From: Verrucomicrobiota bacterium
Lineage (GTDB): Bacteria; Verrucomicrobiota; Verrucomicrobiia; Limisphaerales; JAHEOI01
Length of the DNA stretch: 49,381 bases
Assembly (NCBI GenBank): GCA_018610125.1
Contig: JAHEOI010000372.1
Location: 1 to 49,381 of the forward strand
Direction of reading: 5' to 3'
The notes under the pieces were generated by a model that ran no database searches, was not told the DNA's origin, and saw only the letters and a program-made list of their open reading frames with translations. The position numbers and the translations under genes are program-made. Below, piece after piece: positions 8,475 to 16,779 of this stretch (the stretch's first letter is position 1; the number at the start of each line of letters is the position of its first letter).

Positions 8475-8687
8475 ATGCGACGCCCTAGACTTACAAAGAC
8501 GCGGAAATCGGTAGCGAGGCGGTTCAAGATCACCGCCAATGGGAAGGTCATGCGAAACCACGCCGGCAAGCGCCACCTTTTGCGCAAAAAGGATGCGAGA
8601 CACCGGCGCCGTTTGGGCTCCGAGGTGCAGATTGACCCCTCGGACGCAAAGCGCATTAAGAAGAACCTTCCGTTTGGAGCCCGCTAA
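8475..8687 (+). CDS. rpmI: 50S ribosomal protein bL35
   Basis: A 70-residue, very basic protein with the bL35 pattern: LTKTRKSVARRFKITANGKV, then KRHLLRKKDARHRRRLG and a C-terminal IKKNLPFG. It is a structural component of the large ribosomal subunit. The ATG at 8475 is preceded by AGAGGA; a TTG at 8466 in the same frame is less likely. It is followed by rplT after 76 bases, the usual order, but the infC gene that normally precedes rpmI is not here. Confidence 0.96.
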   Translation: MRRPRLTKTRKSVARRFKITANGKVMRNHAGKRHLLRKKDARHRRRLGSEVQIDPSDAKRIKKNLPFGAR

Positions 8688-8763
8688 GGCCGGTTGGAAC
8701 AAGAATCGAGGCGCAGAGGAAAATCGACTTAAGCTGAGTCATTAAGGAAGCGAACCGAATACT

Positions 8764-9129
8764 ATGCGAGTCACAAACGCTCCGGCTTCAAGACAACGAA
8801 GAAAGAAGATGGTCCATGCGGCGAAGGGCTTCCGCATGCGGCGCTCGAAGCTTTACCGCTACGCGAAGGATGCCCTCGACCATGGTCGCCAGTATGCCTA
8901 TCGGGACCGCCGCGCCAGAAAGCGTCGTTTCAGACAGTTTTGGCAAACCCGTATCAATGCCGCCACCCGCGATGCCGGCCTTACCTATAGTCGATTCATG
9001 GAAGGATTGAAGGCCGCCAATGTCAATCTTGACCGAAAAGTCCTGGCAGATATCGCAGCCAGAGACCCGGCAGCCTTCAATGAGCTGATCAAGACAGCCC
9101 AGGACGGCCTCAAAAGCAAGGCCAATTAA
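8764..9129 (+). CDS. rplT: 50S ribosomal protein bL20
   Basis: 121 residues, the normal bL20 length. Recognisable segments include RRKKMVHAAKGFRMRRSKLYR, FRQFWQTRINAA and LTYSRFMEGLKAANVNLDRK. bL20 binds 23S rRNA early in 50S assembly and in some bacteria represses its own operon; no obvious operator structure was seen in the rpmI leader. It is followed by a hairpin-T-run terminator and then pheS. Confidence 0.97.
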   Translation: MRVTNAPASRQRRKKMVHAAKGFRMRRSKLYRYAKDALDHGRQYAYRDRRARKRRFRQFWQTRINAATRDAGLTYSRFMEGLKAANVNLDRKVLADIAARDPAAFNELIKTAQDGLKSKAN

Positions 9130-9201
9130 CGTTTTTTCGTAAGCTTAGCCTGCACCCAAAAGTAGGGCCCCGAGAAAGTCTTGAAGTAGCGTTTTGGTTG
9201 G

Positions 9202-9237
9202 AAACGGGCTGTCTTGAACGTAAGGCGCCCGTTTTTT
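9202..9237 (+). terminator. intrinsic terminator after rplT
   Basis: AAACGGGC (9202-9209) pairs with GCCCGTTT (9227-9234), closing a 17-base loop and followed by a T-run to 9237. It lies between rplT and pheS, so it may end the ribosomal-protein message or act as a leader attenuator for pheST. Confidence 0.7.
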
Positions 9238-9289
9238 CGTCTTCATCCGGCCGGCTCACGTCGGCGAGCCGTATCAGGCATTACCGTTT

Positions 9290-10324
9290 ATGTCGTTTCT
9301 TGACCAGATTGACCCGGTGAAAGAGGAAGCCCGCGAGGCCTTGGAGGCAGCCAAAGATCTCAAGGCGCTTGAAGAGGCGCGTGTCGGCTACCTGGGGTCG
9401 CGAGGTCGCTTTACGGCACTTCTGAAACAGCTCGGCTCCCTTTCCAAAGAGGAGCGCCCCGAAGCAGGCAAGCGGATCAATCAAGCCAAGACGGAACTGG
9501 AAAACCTGCTTAGCGAGCGCAAGGCGCAACTTGAAGAGCAGGCGGCCCTTCCTCAGGAACCGACCGATTTCACGCTCCCGGGCCGGCGGCGCGCCCTCGG
9601 GAAATTGCATCCGTTAACTCAGGTCACCGATCATATTGTCAAAAGCTTTCGACGTCTCGGCTTTGTCGTCGCAGACGGTCCTGAAATTGAGGATGAATAT
9701 CACTGCTTCGACGCATTGAACACCCCGCCGGACCATCCGGCACGAGATACCCAAGACACTTTCTATCTCGATCCGCAACAGCAAACGACCGATGCCCGGA
9801 ACGGCCCGTTCTCACGGCTGCTGCGAACGCATACCTCGTCGGTCCAGATTCGGGTTATGGAGCAGCAGCGCCCGCCCATCCGAATTATTGTCCCGGGCCG
9901 GGTTTATCGACGCGACACCGCAGACGCGACGCACAATCCGACGTTTCAGCAGATAGAAGGGCTGTATGTCGACCGCAACGTGACGGTAAGCGATCTCAAA
10001 GGGACGGTGACATCGGTTTTTCGCGAGGTCTTGGGGAAAGAAGTCCAGCTCCGATTCCGTCCTCACTATTTCTCCTACACCGAGCCGAGCTTTGAGATCG
10101 ACTTTTCGAGTCCCCTTGTTCGGAAAATGGGCAAGGAATGGCTGGAAATTGCCGGCTGCGGCATGGTGCATCCGCAAGTGTTTGAGAACGTCGGTTATGA
10201 TCCCGAGGAATGGACCGGTTGGGCATTCGGCTTCGGGATCGAGCGGATTGCGATGATTCGTTACGGGATCAATGATATTCGGTTATTTTACGAGAATGAT
10301 CTCCGATTCCTGCGGCAATTTTGA
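9290..10324 (+). CDS. pheS: phenylalanyl-tRNA synthetase alpha subunit
   Basis: 344 residues, normal length. The N-terminal coiled coil (about 1-90) is followed by the class II catalytic core. Visible motifs are HPLTQVTDHIVKSF, GPEIEDEYHCFDALNTP with the phenylalanine-binding region, the motif 2 segment PGRVYRRDTADATH, FRPHYFSYTEPS and the motif 3 segment GFGIERIAMIRYG. With PheT it forms the alpha2beta2 enzyme charging tRNA-Phe. pheT begins seven bases after the stop, so the two are co-transcribed and probably coupled. Confidence 0.98.
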   Translation: MSFLDQIDPVKEEAREALEAAKDLKALEEARVGYLGSRGRFTALLKQLGSLSKEERPEAGKRINQAKTELENLLSERKAQLEEQAALPQEPTDFTLPGRRRALGKLHPLTQVTDHIVKSFRRLGFVVADGPEIEDEYHCFDALNTPPDHPARDTQDTFYLDPQQQTTDARNGPFSRLLRTHTSSVQIRVMEQQRPPIRIIVPGRVYRRDTADATHNPTFQQIEGLYVDRNVTVSDLKGTVTSVFREVLGKEVQLRFRPHYFSYTEPSFEIDFSSPLVRKMGKEWLEIAGCGMVHPQVFENVGYDPEEWTGWAFGFGIERIAMIRYGINDIRLFYENDLRFLRQF

Positions 10325-10331
10325 GTGAAGC

Positions 10332-12791
10332 ATGAAGGTCACACGCAACTGGTTAAGGCAATACGTCGATATCGACGAGCCTGCTTCGACGATCGCGGAG
10401 CAGCTCTCGATGCTGGGCCTGGAAGTCGAAGGCGTTGAAGAGCGGCCTGACCCACTGGCCGGGGTGGTGGTTGCGCGGATCTTAGCCAGTGAGAAGCATC
10501 CGAATGCGGATCGTTTGTCGGTTTGCCGTGTCACTGACGGTCAGGAAGAGCGGCAAATCGTTTGCGGGGCCTCGAATTTTCAAACGAATGACAAGGTCCC
10601 GTTGGCCCTCCCGGGCACAAGCCTTAAGCCCTCCCCGGACGAGGAGCCGATCACCATCAAAAAGAGCAAGCTCCGAGGCGTGCAGTCGGAAGGCATGCTT
10701 TGTTCCGCGACCGAGCTTGGCACCGGCGAAGACAGCTCAGGCCTCATGATCCTCCCGACTGACGCCCCGGTCGGTGATCCTCTTTCAGACTATTTGGGTC
10801 GTCCAAAAGAGGATGTCCTGTTTGACCTGGAGATCACCCCGAACCGACCGGACCTCAATAGTGTGATCGGCATCGCAAGGGAGCTCCATGCCAAATCGAA
10901 CCGCGCCTTTCACGTGCCCGATCCGGAGCTGCCGACCGATAAGGCAAACGGCGACGGCGCGAGTCGGCCAATCGACCGATGGGTCAATGTCAGGTTGGAA
11001 GCCCCCGACCTTTGCCCTCGTTACACAGCCCGTGTCATCCGCGACGTCCAAGTCGGCCAGAGCCCGGATTGGCTCCGCTACGCCCTGGAACAAGTCGGTA
11101 TTCGCAGTATCAACAACATCGTGGACGTGACCAATTACGTCATGCTCGAGATCGGTCAGCCGCTCCATGCCTTTGACTACGATGCCTTGTTCACCCCGGA
11201 AAAGAGTCAGGCGACATCCCCTTCGATCGTTGTGCGACAGGCCACCTCCGGAGAGCAGTTCGTGACGCTTGACGGAGAAAAGCGCGATTTGTCCCCTGAA
11301 ACCTTGCTGATTGCGGACGAAACAAAGGGTCTGGCCCTGGCCGGGGTCATGGGCGGTGCGAACAGCGAGATTAATGCCGATACGACGAATATCCTGTTGG
11401 AGAGCGCCTACTTCAAGCCGCAAAACATCCGGGCCACCGCCAAGCGTCTTGGTTTGCAGACCGATGCCTCCTATCGTTTCGAGCGAGGCGCTGATATCGA
11501 AATCTGCGATTGGGCGAGTCGGCGTGCGGCATCACTGATCCTTCAAACGGCCGGCGGACAATTGGTTGACGGACTTGCCGATGCCTACCCTGTCCCTCAT
11601 GAGCCAAAAGAGATCACGCTGCGCCACAATAAGGTCGCAGGCGTGCTCGGATTGGAAATCCCGGCAACGGCACAAACCGACTATCTGCATCGACTCGGTC
11701 TGGAGGCAATTGGACAACAAGAGGCAGACACAACCCGATTTCGAATTCCCTCCTTCCGTGTCGATCTCAAGCGCGAAATCGATTTAATCGAAGAAGTCGC
11801 GCGCATCCATGGCGTCGAGCGGATTCCGACCACGACGCCCCGCGGGGTCCTCGGGGAGCATCCGTTCGATTCGACGTATGATGAGCTCGCCGAAATTCGC
11901 CATCTTTTGACCGGCTTGGGGATAAATGAAGCGCAAGGACAAACGCTGATCTCAGAGAGTAACGTCAGATCGGGGGGAATAGCTTCCCCGATTCGGTTGG
12001 AATATCCCCTTAGCAGCGACATGAACGTGCTGCGTCCCAGCCTGATACCGGGGCTCCTCGATTCCCTGCAGCACAATTTGGCCCATAAGAACCATGATGT
12101 GGCTCTCTTCGAAATCGGGCGCGTCTTTCCATCGTCGGACAACCCTTCCCACGAGGAGCTCCGACTGGCCATTACGCTGACCGGGGCACGCTACCCCACT
12201 TTTTGGAGCGGTCCCGAGCGAGGGGTCAAGATGGATATCTATGATTTGAAGGGGATTATCGAGGAAATGGGCGACCAGTTTGGCGTGCCTTCCTTCCGCT
12301 ATATTCGATCCCCGGAGAATCAGACATTGTATCTTGAGTCGGCATCCCTTTGCTTGGGAGATACCCAGCTTGGGGAGATCGGACAGCTCCGTCCGCAACT
12401 GGCAAAGGCCTATGATCTCCGAGATCCCGTCCTTGTTGCCGAGCTCAACCTGGACACATTGCTCGCCCACCGGAACCGGATGGCGGCGTTTCAACCGCTT
12501 CCGACCTATCCCGACATCCGGCGTGATATCGCATTGGTGCTCCCGGAAGCCACCCTGCATGAAACGGTCGTCAACGCTATCAGAGACGCCCAACCGCCTC
12601 ATCTGGAGCGCATCGAGCTCTTTGATCTTTATCGAGGTGAGAACGTCGCCGAGGGCTACAAAAGCATGGCGTATGAGCTGACCTATCGGCATCCGAGCCG
12701 GACCCTGACCGATAACGAGGTCAACGCCACTCAGGAGCAGCTCTTGCAGCACCTCCGAAGTGAGCTGGGAGCAACGATTCGAGATAGTTAG
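10332..12791 (+). CDS. pheT: phenylalanyl-tRNA synthetase beta subunit
   Basis: 819 residues, close to the family norm of about 800. Domain order is as expected: an N-terminal tRNA-binding EMAP/OB fold (about 40-150), the B3/B4 editing module with NNIVDVTNYVMLEIGQPLHA and LAGVMGGANSEI, the B5 domain, the inactive synthetase-like core, and a C-terminal ferredoxin-fold anticodon-binding domain beginning near FQPLPTYPDIRRDIAL. The editing module hydrolyses mischarged Tyr-tRNA-Phe. It is directly downstream of pheS. Several long antisense frames inside it are shadows. Confidence 0.98.
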   Translation: MKVTRNWLRQYVDIDEPASTIAEQLSMLGLEVEGVEERPDPLAGVVVARILASEKHPNADRLSVCRVTDGQEERQIVCGASNFQTNDKVPLALPGTSLKPSPDEEPITIKKSKLRGVQSEGMLCSATELGTGEDSSGLMILPTDAPVGDPLSDYLGRPKEDVLFDLEITPNRPDLNSVIGIARELHAKSNRAFHVPDPELPTDKANGDGASRPIDRWVNVRLEAPDLCPRYTARVIRDVQVGQSPDWLRYALEQVGIRSINNIVDVTNYVMLEIGQPLHAFDYDALFTPEKSQATSPSIVVRQATSGEQFVTLDGEKRDLSPETLLIADETKGLALAGVMGGANSEINADTTNILLESAYFKPQNIRATAKRLGLQTDASYRFERGADIEICDWASRRAASLILQTAGGQLVDGLADAYPVPHEPKEITLRHNKVAGVLGLEIPATAQTDYLHRLGLEAIGQQEADTTRFRIPSFRVDLKREIDLIEEVARIHGVERIPTTTPRGVLGEHPFDSTYDELAEIRHLLTGLGINEAQGQTLISESNVRSGGIASPIRLEYPLSSDMNVLRPSLIPGLLDSLQHNLAHKNHDVALFEIGRVFPSSDNPSHEELRLAITLTGARYPTFWSGPERGVKMDIYDLKGIIEEMGDQFGVPSFRYIRSPENQTLYLESASLCLGDTQLGEIGQLRPQLAKAYDLRDPVLVAELNLDTLLAHRNRMAAFQPLPTYPDIRRDIALVLPEATLHETVVNAIRDAQPPHLERIELFDLYRGENVAEGYKSMAYELTYRHPSRTLTDNEVNATQEQLLQHLRSELGATIRDS

Positions 12792-12810
12792 AGGGCTGGA
12801 ACGGGAAAGA

Positions 12811-12861
12811 GCGGACTGCAGTGGAATGCACCCTACCGTAACAGCGGTGGTCGGCAGTCCC
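12811..12861 (+). repeat. degenerate copy of REP-like family 2
   Basis: Runs GCGGACTGCAGTGGAATGCA, then CCCTACCGTAACAGCGG and TGGTCGGCAGTCC. It shares its order and most bases with the fuller minus-strand copy at 43217-43275, including CAGCGGTGG and GTCGGCAGTCC. It lies in the spacer between pheT and the Sel1 gene. Confidence 0.6.
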
Positions 12862-12940
12862 TCGGCCCACTGATCGCGTGCCAGCCCCTTGGATTCCTTC
12901 AGATCTCGAACCGGAAGCCTTTATCCGTTAAGCTGACAAA

Positions 12941-13375
12941 ATGAAGCTATTATTTCGTGTCGGCTCGTTTTTTCAAAGGCTGAGCCGCAAGAATATTGAA
13001 GCGCTCAAGGATCTCCAAAGGCGGGCCGAGCGCGGCGAGCCGGACGCCCAAGTGGAGTGGGGAGAAAAGCATTACGAAGGCATCGAGGGCTTTGCGCGAA
13101 ATGTTCCCGAAGCGGCCAAGTGGTTCCGCAAAGCGGCGGAGCAAGGACACCCAAAGGCCCAAATGAACCTCGGCATGATGTATTTCCTGGGACGCGGGGT
13201 CCGCCAAGATCGAGCAGAGGCCTACAAATGGATCCAGCTCGCCGCGGAGCAGCACCACAAGCAAGCCGAGAAGACCCTTGGGACGCTCACTAAGAAATTG
13301 AGCGGCTCAGAGATCGAAGCCGGCAAGGAGCGAGTCGCGACGTTCAATCCGGTCCGCACCCACTACGACTCTTAG
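12941..13375 (+). CDS. Sel1-repeat protein
   Basis: 144 residues. Two Sel1-like (TPR-related) repeats are visible: the first around residues 40-75 with AAKWFRKAAEQGHPKAQ, the second around 76-112 with LGMMYFLGRGV and AYKWIQLAAEQHHKQA. A basic, hydrophobic N-terminus (MKLLFRVGSFFQRLSRK) may be an uncleaved leader or amphipathic helix. Sel1 proteins act as adaptor scaffolds; no partner is evident from neighbours. It is followed by a weak hairpin terminator. Confidence 0.85.
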   Translation: MKLLFRVGSFFQRLSRKNIEALKDLQRRAERGEPDAQVEWGEKHYEGIEGFARNVPEAAKWFRKAAEQGHPKAQMNLGMMYFLGRGVRQDRAEAYKWIQLAAEQHHKQAEKTLGTLTKKLSGSEIEAGKERVATFNPVRTHYDS

Positions 13376-13433
13376 GGTTGGAAAGGATTATCGATCGTTG
13401 CCAAGGTTCCTGCACAATCAAGCGGAGGGAATG

Positions 13434-13454
13434 AAGCGGCTGACAACCGCTTTT
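13434..13454 (+). terminator. possible terminator after the Sel1 gene
   Basis: AAGCGG (13434-13439) and CCGCTT (13447-13452) flank a seven-base loop and run into TTTT. The stem is short. A similar GCGG-loop-CCGCTTTTAC motif occurs at 3820-3836, so this may be another short dispersed repeat that doubles as a terminator. Confidence 0.4.
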
Positions 13455-13553
13455 ACTTTGATTGTCCATGCCGACCGATTTTCGGGAAGTCGTCCGCGTC
13501 AGGCCCCTGCCCTTGAGTGACACACTCTCCCTCCCCTTGCCGTCATTCAGGCC

Positions 13554-13682
13554 TCAATCACCGCTGCAGTTCTCCAAGATATGACCGCAGCGGCGACAGA
13601 CCCGTTTGCACTTAATTTCGACAATGTCTTCGCTACCACAAACGTAGCAGACCTCAATCTCTTGAGAATCGCCCGATGTCAT
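13554..13682 (-). CDS. 42-residue zinc-ribbon protein, overlapping the HPF-sigma stop
   Basis: A small frame reading MTSGDSQEIEVCYVCGSEDI and ending HILENCSGD. Cysteines form CYVC (12, 15) and C25, C29, C32, with a further C39, a pattern fit for one zinc ribbon or treble clef. Its ATG overlaps the stop of the HPF-sigma fusion as ATGA, implying translational coupling and a shared operon. Similar tiny CxxC proteins occur in PVC bacteria, but I cannot name a family or function. A DNA-, RNA- or ribosome-binding partner role for the upstream protein is inference. It is short but well supported by its cysteine spacing and coupling. Confidence 0.65.
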   Translation of the reverse strand: MTSGDSQEIEVCYVCGSEDIVEIKCKRVCRRCGHILENCSGD

Positions 13683-14758
13683 GCTTCAGCCGACGCATGC
13701 GTGGCGAATTGCTGCAAGTGCTTTTTGATGTCGCTTATCTTGCGCGACACCTCCCGAGACTCGCGGCCCTCGAGCACGGCAACTTCTTCCGCCCCGAAGC
13801 CTTCCAGGAAATGCAGCTCGAAAACGGCCCTGCCGAGCTCCGACCAGCTCTGTGCCACCGATTTCATGAGGCCCAGGAACTCGCCACGCGAAACCAACGC
13901 ATCGATCGGTGACGAAAGCGACCATTCATCCCCTGGAAGCCATTCTCCGATCAACAAGCGTTCCGGCTCAAAATTTATGCCGCGGAGCACCGCCTTCTTT
14001 TCCTCATCGTCATAGGGCTCACCGGAGCTTTCGCTATTTCCGATGCCGGATGAGCTTGACTCGCTGTTGCTGCGCTCCTTTGCTGATGCCGCCTTGCCTT
14101 CGAATTGGGCGATCCGTTTTTTCAAATCGTGCCGTAAGATTGCGTAAAACCAGAGGCGATAATTTTGTTCGGGCGGTTTTTGGTCCGCCGTCAGAAAGAC
14201 CTGCTTGGCTACTTCGTCGGTGACCATCCGCGGATCGATCGCATTCCGGGGAATCTCACCCAAAAGCTCCGCTCGCCATAGCTGCCGCCATGCATACCGT
14301 ACGAGGCGGGAATAATGTTGTTGAAACATCTCACTGACAACCTCCGGAAGCGATTGCGACTCCCGCGAGCGCGCCTGGGGCCGTGCGGCAAATTGGGTCG
14401 GCTCTTCCCGTCCGATCGTTTCCTCACGCTGTCGTCGGTTCCATTGGTCCTCTTTCCGTAAAGATGCCTTTAAGTGCTCCAACTCCCGCAGCAATGCCTT
14501 GACGGCCTCATCGAAGGCCGGCATTGGGTCGTCTTCTGTTTTATCGGAGTGCAGGGTATTGGAGGGGAGTCGAAGCGTCAGCGAGGCCGTATAGAGCGGC
14601 TTTTTCGGATTCTTTTCCAGATGGGTATGCAGATGAATCGCGTCCGGTGGAAAGCGTTGTAAATGTTTTTCGAGCTTACTGATTTTCTCTCGCAGCTTCT
14701 CTTCAAGCTGAGCATAACGCTCAACATTTTTTGTGACCAAATCCCAGGTAAACGTCAT
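13679..14758 (-). CDS. HPF/RaiA-like domain fused to a sigma-70-family (regions 2 and 4) protein
   Basis: 359 residues. Residues 1-108 resemble the ribosome hibernation factor HPF/RaiA fold: paired helices LREKISKLEKHLQRFP, strand-rich YTASLTLRLPSNTLHSDK and the helix AFDEAVKALLRELEHLK. Residues about 140-217 resemble sigma region 2 (MFQQHYSRLVRYAWRQL, VTDEVAKQVFLTA, RLWFYAILRHDLKKRI). A Ser/Glu linker (228-255) leads to a region-4-like helix-turn-helix (about 300-350: LGRAVFELHFLEGFGAEEVA). The ATG at 14758 is set by a strong GGGAGG site; an upstream in-frame start is part of the leader hairpin. It follows degP in an operon and overlaps the zinc-ribbon gene. A role linking ribosome state to transcription is inference. 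Confidence 0.8.
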   Translation of the reverse strand: MTFTWDLVTKNVERYAQLEEKLREKISKLEKHLQRFPPDAIHLHTHLEKNPKKPLYTASLTLRLPSNTLHSDKTEDDPMPAFDEAVKALLRELEHLKASLRKEDQWNRRQREETIGREEPTQFAARPQARSRESQSLPEVVSEMFQQHYSRLVRYAWRQLWRAELLGEIPRNAIDPRMVTDEVAKQVFLTADQKPPEQNYRLWFYAILRHDLKKRIAQFEGKAASAKERSNSESSSSGIGNSESSGEPYDDEEKKAVLRGINFEPERLLIGEWLPGDEWSLSSPIDALVSRGEFLGLMKSVAQSWSELGRAVFELHFLEGFGAEEVAVLEGRESREVSRKISDIKKHLQQFATHASAEA

Positions 14759-14811
14759 AGCTACCTCCCTCTTGTAACAAGGGAGAGGGAGGGCGTGACA
14801 GCCCTCCCTCT
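14759..14811 (-). promoter_or_regulatory. leader with two mutually exclusive hairpins controlling the HPF-sigma ribosome site
   Basis: Read on the minus strand, segment A (AGAGGGAGGGC, 14811-14801) pairs perfectly over 11 bases with segment B (GCCCTCCCTCT, 14794-14784) around a TGTCAC loop. Downstream segment C (AGAGGGAGG, which contains the Shine-Dalgarno of the fusion gene) repeats the first nine bases of A, so B can instead pair with C over nine bases and hide the ribosome site. The A-B form leaves C free. This is the layout of a translational switch; the signal that would flip it is unknown. Confidence 0.55.
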
Positions 14812-14839
14812 GATTCAACTCCTCATTTCCGTTTTGATT

Positions 14840-16318
14840 CTAACCATTTCTTCCCGCATTGACCACCAGGATCTTATACGCACCTCGGCTCCAAACACGG
14901 AGTAATACTCGATCTCCCTCGATCTGCTGTGTCAGCTTCATCGCTTCCTCGGCGCTGCCGACCTTTTCACGATTGATGGTCAGGATCACGTCGCCCGGTC
15001 GCAAACCGGCCTCACGGGCGGGCGAATCGGCTTCAACATCACGCACGAGAGCGCCTTCGATATCGGACGGGATATTAAACTGCTCCCGCCACTGACGGGT
15101 GATGTCGGTCACCGCAACACCGGTAAGCACCTTGCTCTCTTGATCGCCACCACCCTGGCGTTGCCGTTGCATCTGCGCGATATTATCCGGACGGCGGGTG
15201 AGGTCGACCGTCAGCTTCTTTTGAGCCTCGTCGCGAATAACAGTCACCGTCGCTTCCGAGGTCGGAGGCGTTTGCGCCACGAGCAACCGGAGGTGCCGGC
15301 TATCCTCAACCGGCTTCCCATTGAACTTGATAATCACATCCTCCTCTTTAAGGCCGGCCTTTGCTGCGGGCGTATCCGGTACGACCCGGCTTACCAAGGC
15401 ACCCTCCTGGCTCTCGAGCCCATAATATTTCACATGCTCCGGCTCGAGATCCTGCGGAAAAACACCGAGATAGCCACGCTTGACTTCTCCGTGCTCAATG
15501 ATCTGCTTCATGACATTGCGAGCCATGTCGATCGGCACGGAAAATCCGACGCCTTGACTCCCCCCGCTTTGGCTCAAGATGAAGGTGTTGATCCCGATCA
15601 ATCTGCCTTTGATGTCAACAAGCGCTCCACCCGAGTTGCCGGGATTAATGGCGGCGTCTGTCTGGATGAAGTTCTCGTAGGCGGCAATCCGTTGCCTGAA
15701 TCCGCGGCCGATGGCACTGACCATTCCCATGGTGGCTGTCTGTCCAAGCCCGAACGGATTCCCGATTGCCAGTACGAGGTCGCCCTTCTTCACCTGGTCA
15801 CTATCAGTAATGGTGATTGCCGGCAGGTTGGAGGCATCGATCTTGATAACAGCCAGATCAGTCGCCGGGTCGCCGCCGACCACTTCCGCCGTGTACTGCT
15901 TTTCCTCCTCAGCCAACGTGACCTCAATCTCATCGGCGTTTTGGACGACATGGTTGTTCGTCAAGATGTAACCGTCCTTGGTGACGATCACTCCCGAGCC
16001 CAAGCTCGATCGTTTTCGCTGCTCCGGTATGTCACCGAATTGGTCCCCAAAGAATCGCCGAAACTTCTCCATCAAAGGCGAGCGCTCCATTTTTTTGGTG
16101 CTCGAGATATTGACGACGCTCTTTGAGGCTTTCTCCACAATAGGGGCAAACGAGTTTGCCCTCGTCGAGCGGTCAATCGGCTCATTGTTAATCTTAAAAT
16201 TGGGGGCCGCCCCTTCGATACTGACCGGCCACGGCGATACGATACCGAGACTGGCAAGCACCAGCGCGCCTACCGCCATTGACCCAAAATACCTCGAGGC
16301 TATCTGCTTCATTCTCAT
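14840..16318 (-). CDS. degP: DegP/HtrA-family periplasmic serine protease
   Basis: 492 residues from the ATG at 16318, which has AAGGAG upstream. A signal peptide or anchor spans about residues 10-35. The trypsin-like domain carries the triad His in LTNNHVVQ, Asp in PATDLAVIKID and Ser in NPGNSGGALVD. Two PDZ domains follow, one starting near YLGVFPQDL and one near LTGVAVTDI, ending with GDVILTINREKVG. It degrades or refolds damaged envelope proteins. Immediately downstream are the HPF-sigma fusion and the zinc-ribbon gene, suggesting a stress operon. A perfect inverted repeat lies about 80 bases upstream. Confidence 0.96.
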   Translation of the reverse strand: MRMKQIASRYFGSMAVGALVLASLGIVSPWPVSIEGAAPNFKINNEPIDRSTRANSFAPIVEKASKSVVNISSTKKMERSPLMEKFRRFFGDQFGDIPEQRKRSSLGSGVIVTKDGYILTNNHVVQNADEIEVTLAEEEKQYTAEVVGGDPATDLAVIKIDASNLPAITITDSDQVKKGDLVLAIGNPFGLGQTATMGMVSAIGRGFRQRIAAYENFIQTDAAINPGNSGGALVDIKGRLIGINTFILSQSGGSQGVGFSVPIDMARNVMKQIIEHGEVKRGYLGVFPQDLEPEHVKYYGLESQEGALVSRVVPDTPAAKAGLKEEDVIIKFNGKPVEDSRHLRLLVAQTPPTSEATVTVIRDEAQKKLTVDLTRRPDNIAQMQRQRQGGGDQESKVLTGVAVTDITRQWREQFNIPSDIEGALVRDVEADSPAREAGLRPGDVILTINREKVGSAEEAMKLTQQIEGDRVLLRVWSRGAYKILVVNAGRNG

Positions 16319-16779
16319 ACATTGCTCCTTTCGATTCCTTAACCAATGCCGGACTGCCGTTCGCACGCCCGACCGTTTCTTCCTTAATGCTTATCACGCT
16401 CAAAACCGTCACTCGGTTACCGCTTTGAGCGTTCGTCTGCTTTGACAATGGACCCAACCTCTCTATTCAATCAAAAGAAGTGCCCACTCCCTCTAAATCG
16501 TATCAATCCCCATACCAACTCACGAGAACAGCTTCATCTCGCACTCGGATTTGGCTATAACCTCCAGTCCAGGCAGGACTTACGTCTCAAATCAATCTCG
16601 CCGCCGACCCAACCAACCGCCGTCACCACAGCGTGCCACGGCCGGCGATGCGCCAAAACGGCACACCTAAGAGTCATTGTGACGCGTTCATCTTTTTGGA
16701 AAAACGGCCGCAGCGGAGTGCGGGTGTCCCCTCCGTCGACCTTGCCCCCAATCCTTGGCGGGTGTGAAACGACGCCTCG
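16319..16779. other. intergenic region upstream of degP
   Basis: 461 bases without a credible gene. It holds the degP leader with an inverted repeat (16396-16432) and, at about 16704-16731, a degenerate match to REP-like family 2 (GGCCGCAGCGGAGTGCGGGT). The 113-codon plus-strand frame here has odd composition and no family resemblance. Confidence 0.5.
16396..16432 (-). promoter_or_regulatory. inverted repeat in the degP upstream region, possible operator or ECF-type promoter
   Basis: ACGCTCAAA (16396-16404 on the complementary reading) and TTTGAGCGT are perfect 9-base arms separated by 19 bases. On the minus strand the spacer contains GGTAAC, and 17 bases later CGTGATAA follows, loosely like an extracytoplasmic-function sigma promoter (GGAAC-type -35). 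Either reading is inference. It sits about 80-115 bases upstream of the degP ATG. Confidence 0.35.

Noticed and set aside
11952..12752. 266-codon frame opposite pheT
   Set aside because: Antisense shadow; pheT is complete and of normal length.
15140..16126. 328-codon frame on the plus strand opposite degP
   Set aside because: It is antisense to a gene with an intact catalytic triad and PDZ domains, and its protein shows no family motifs.
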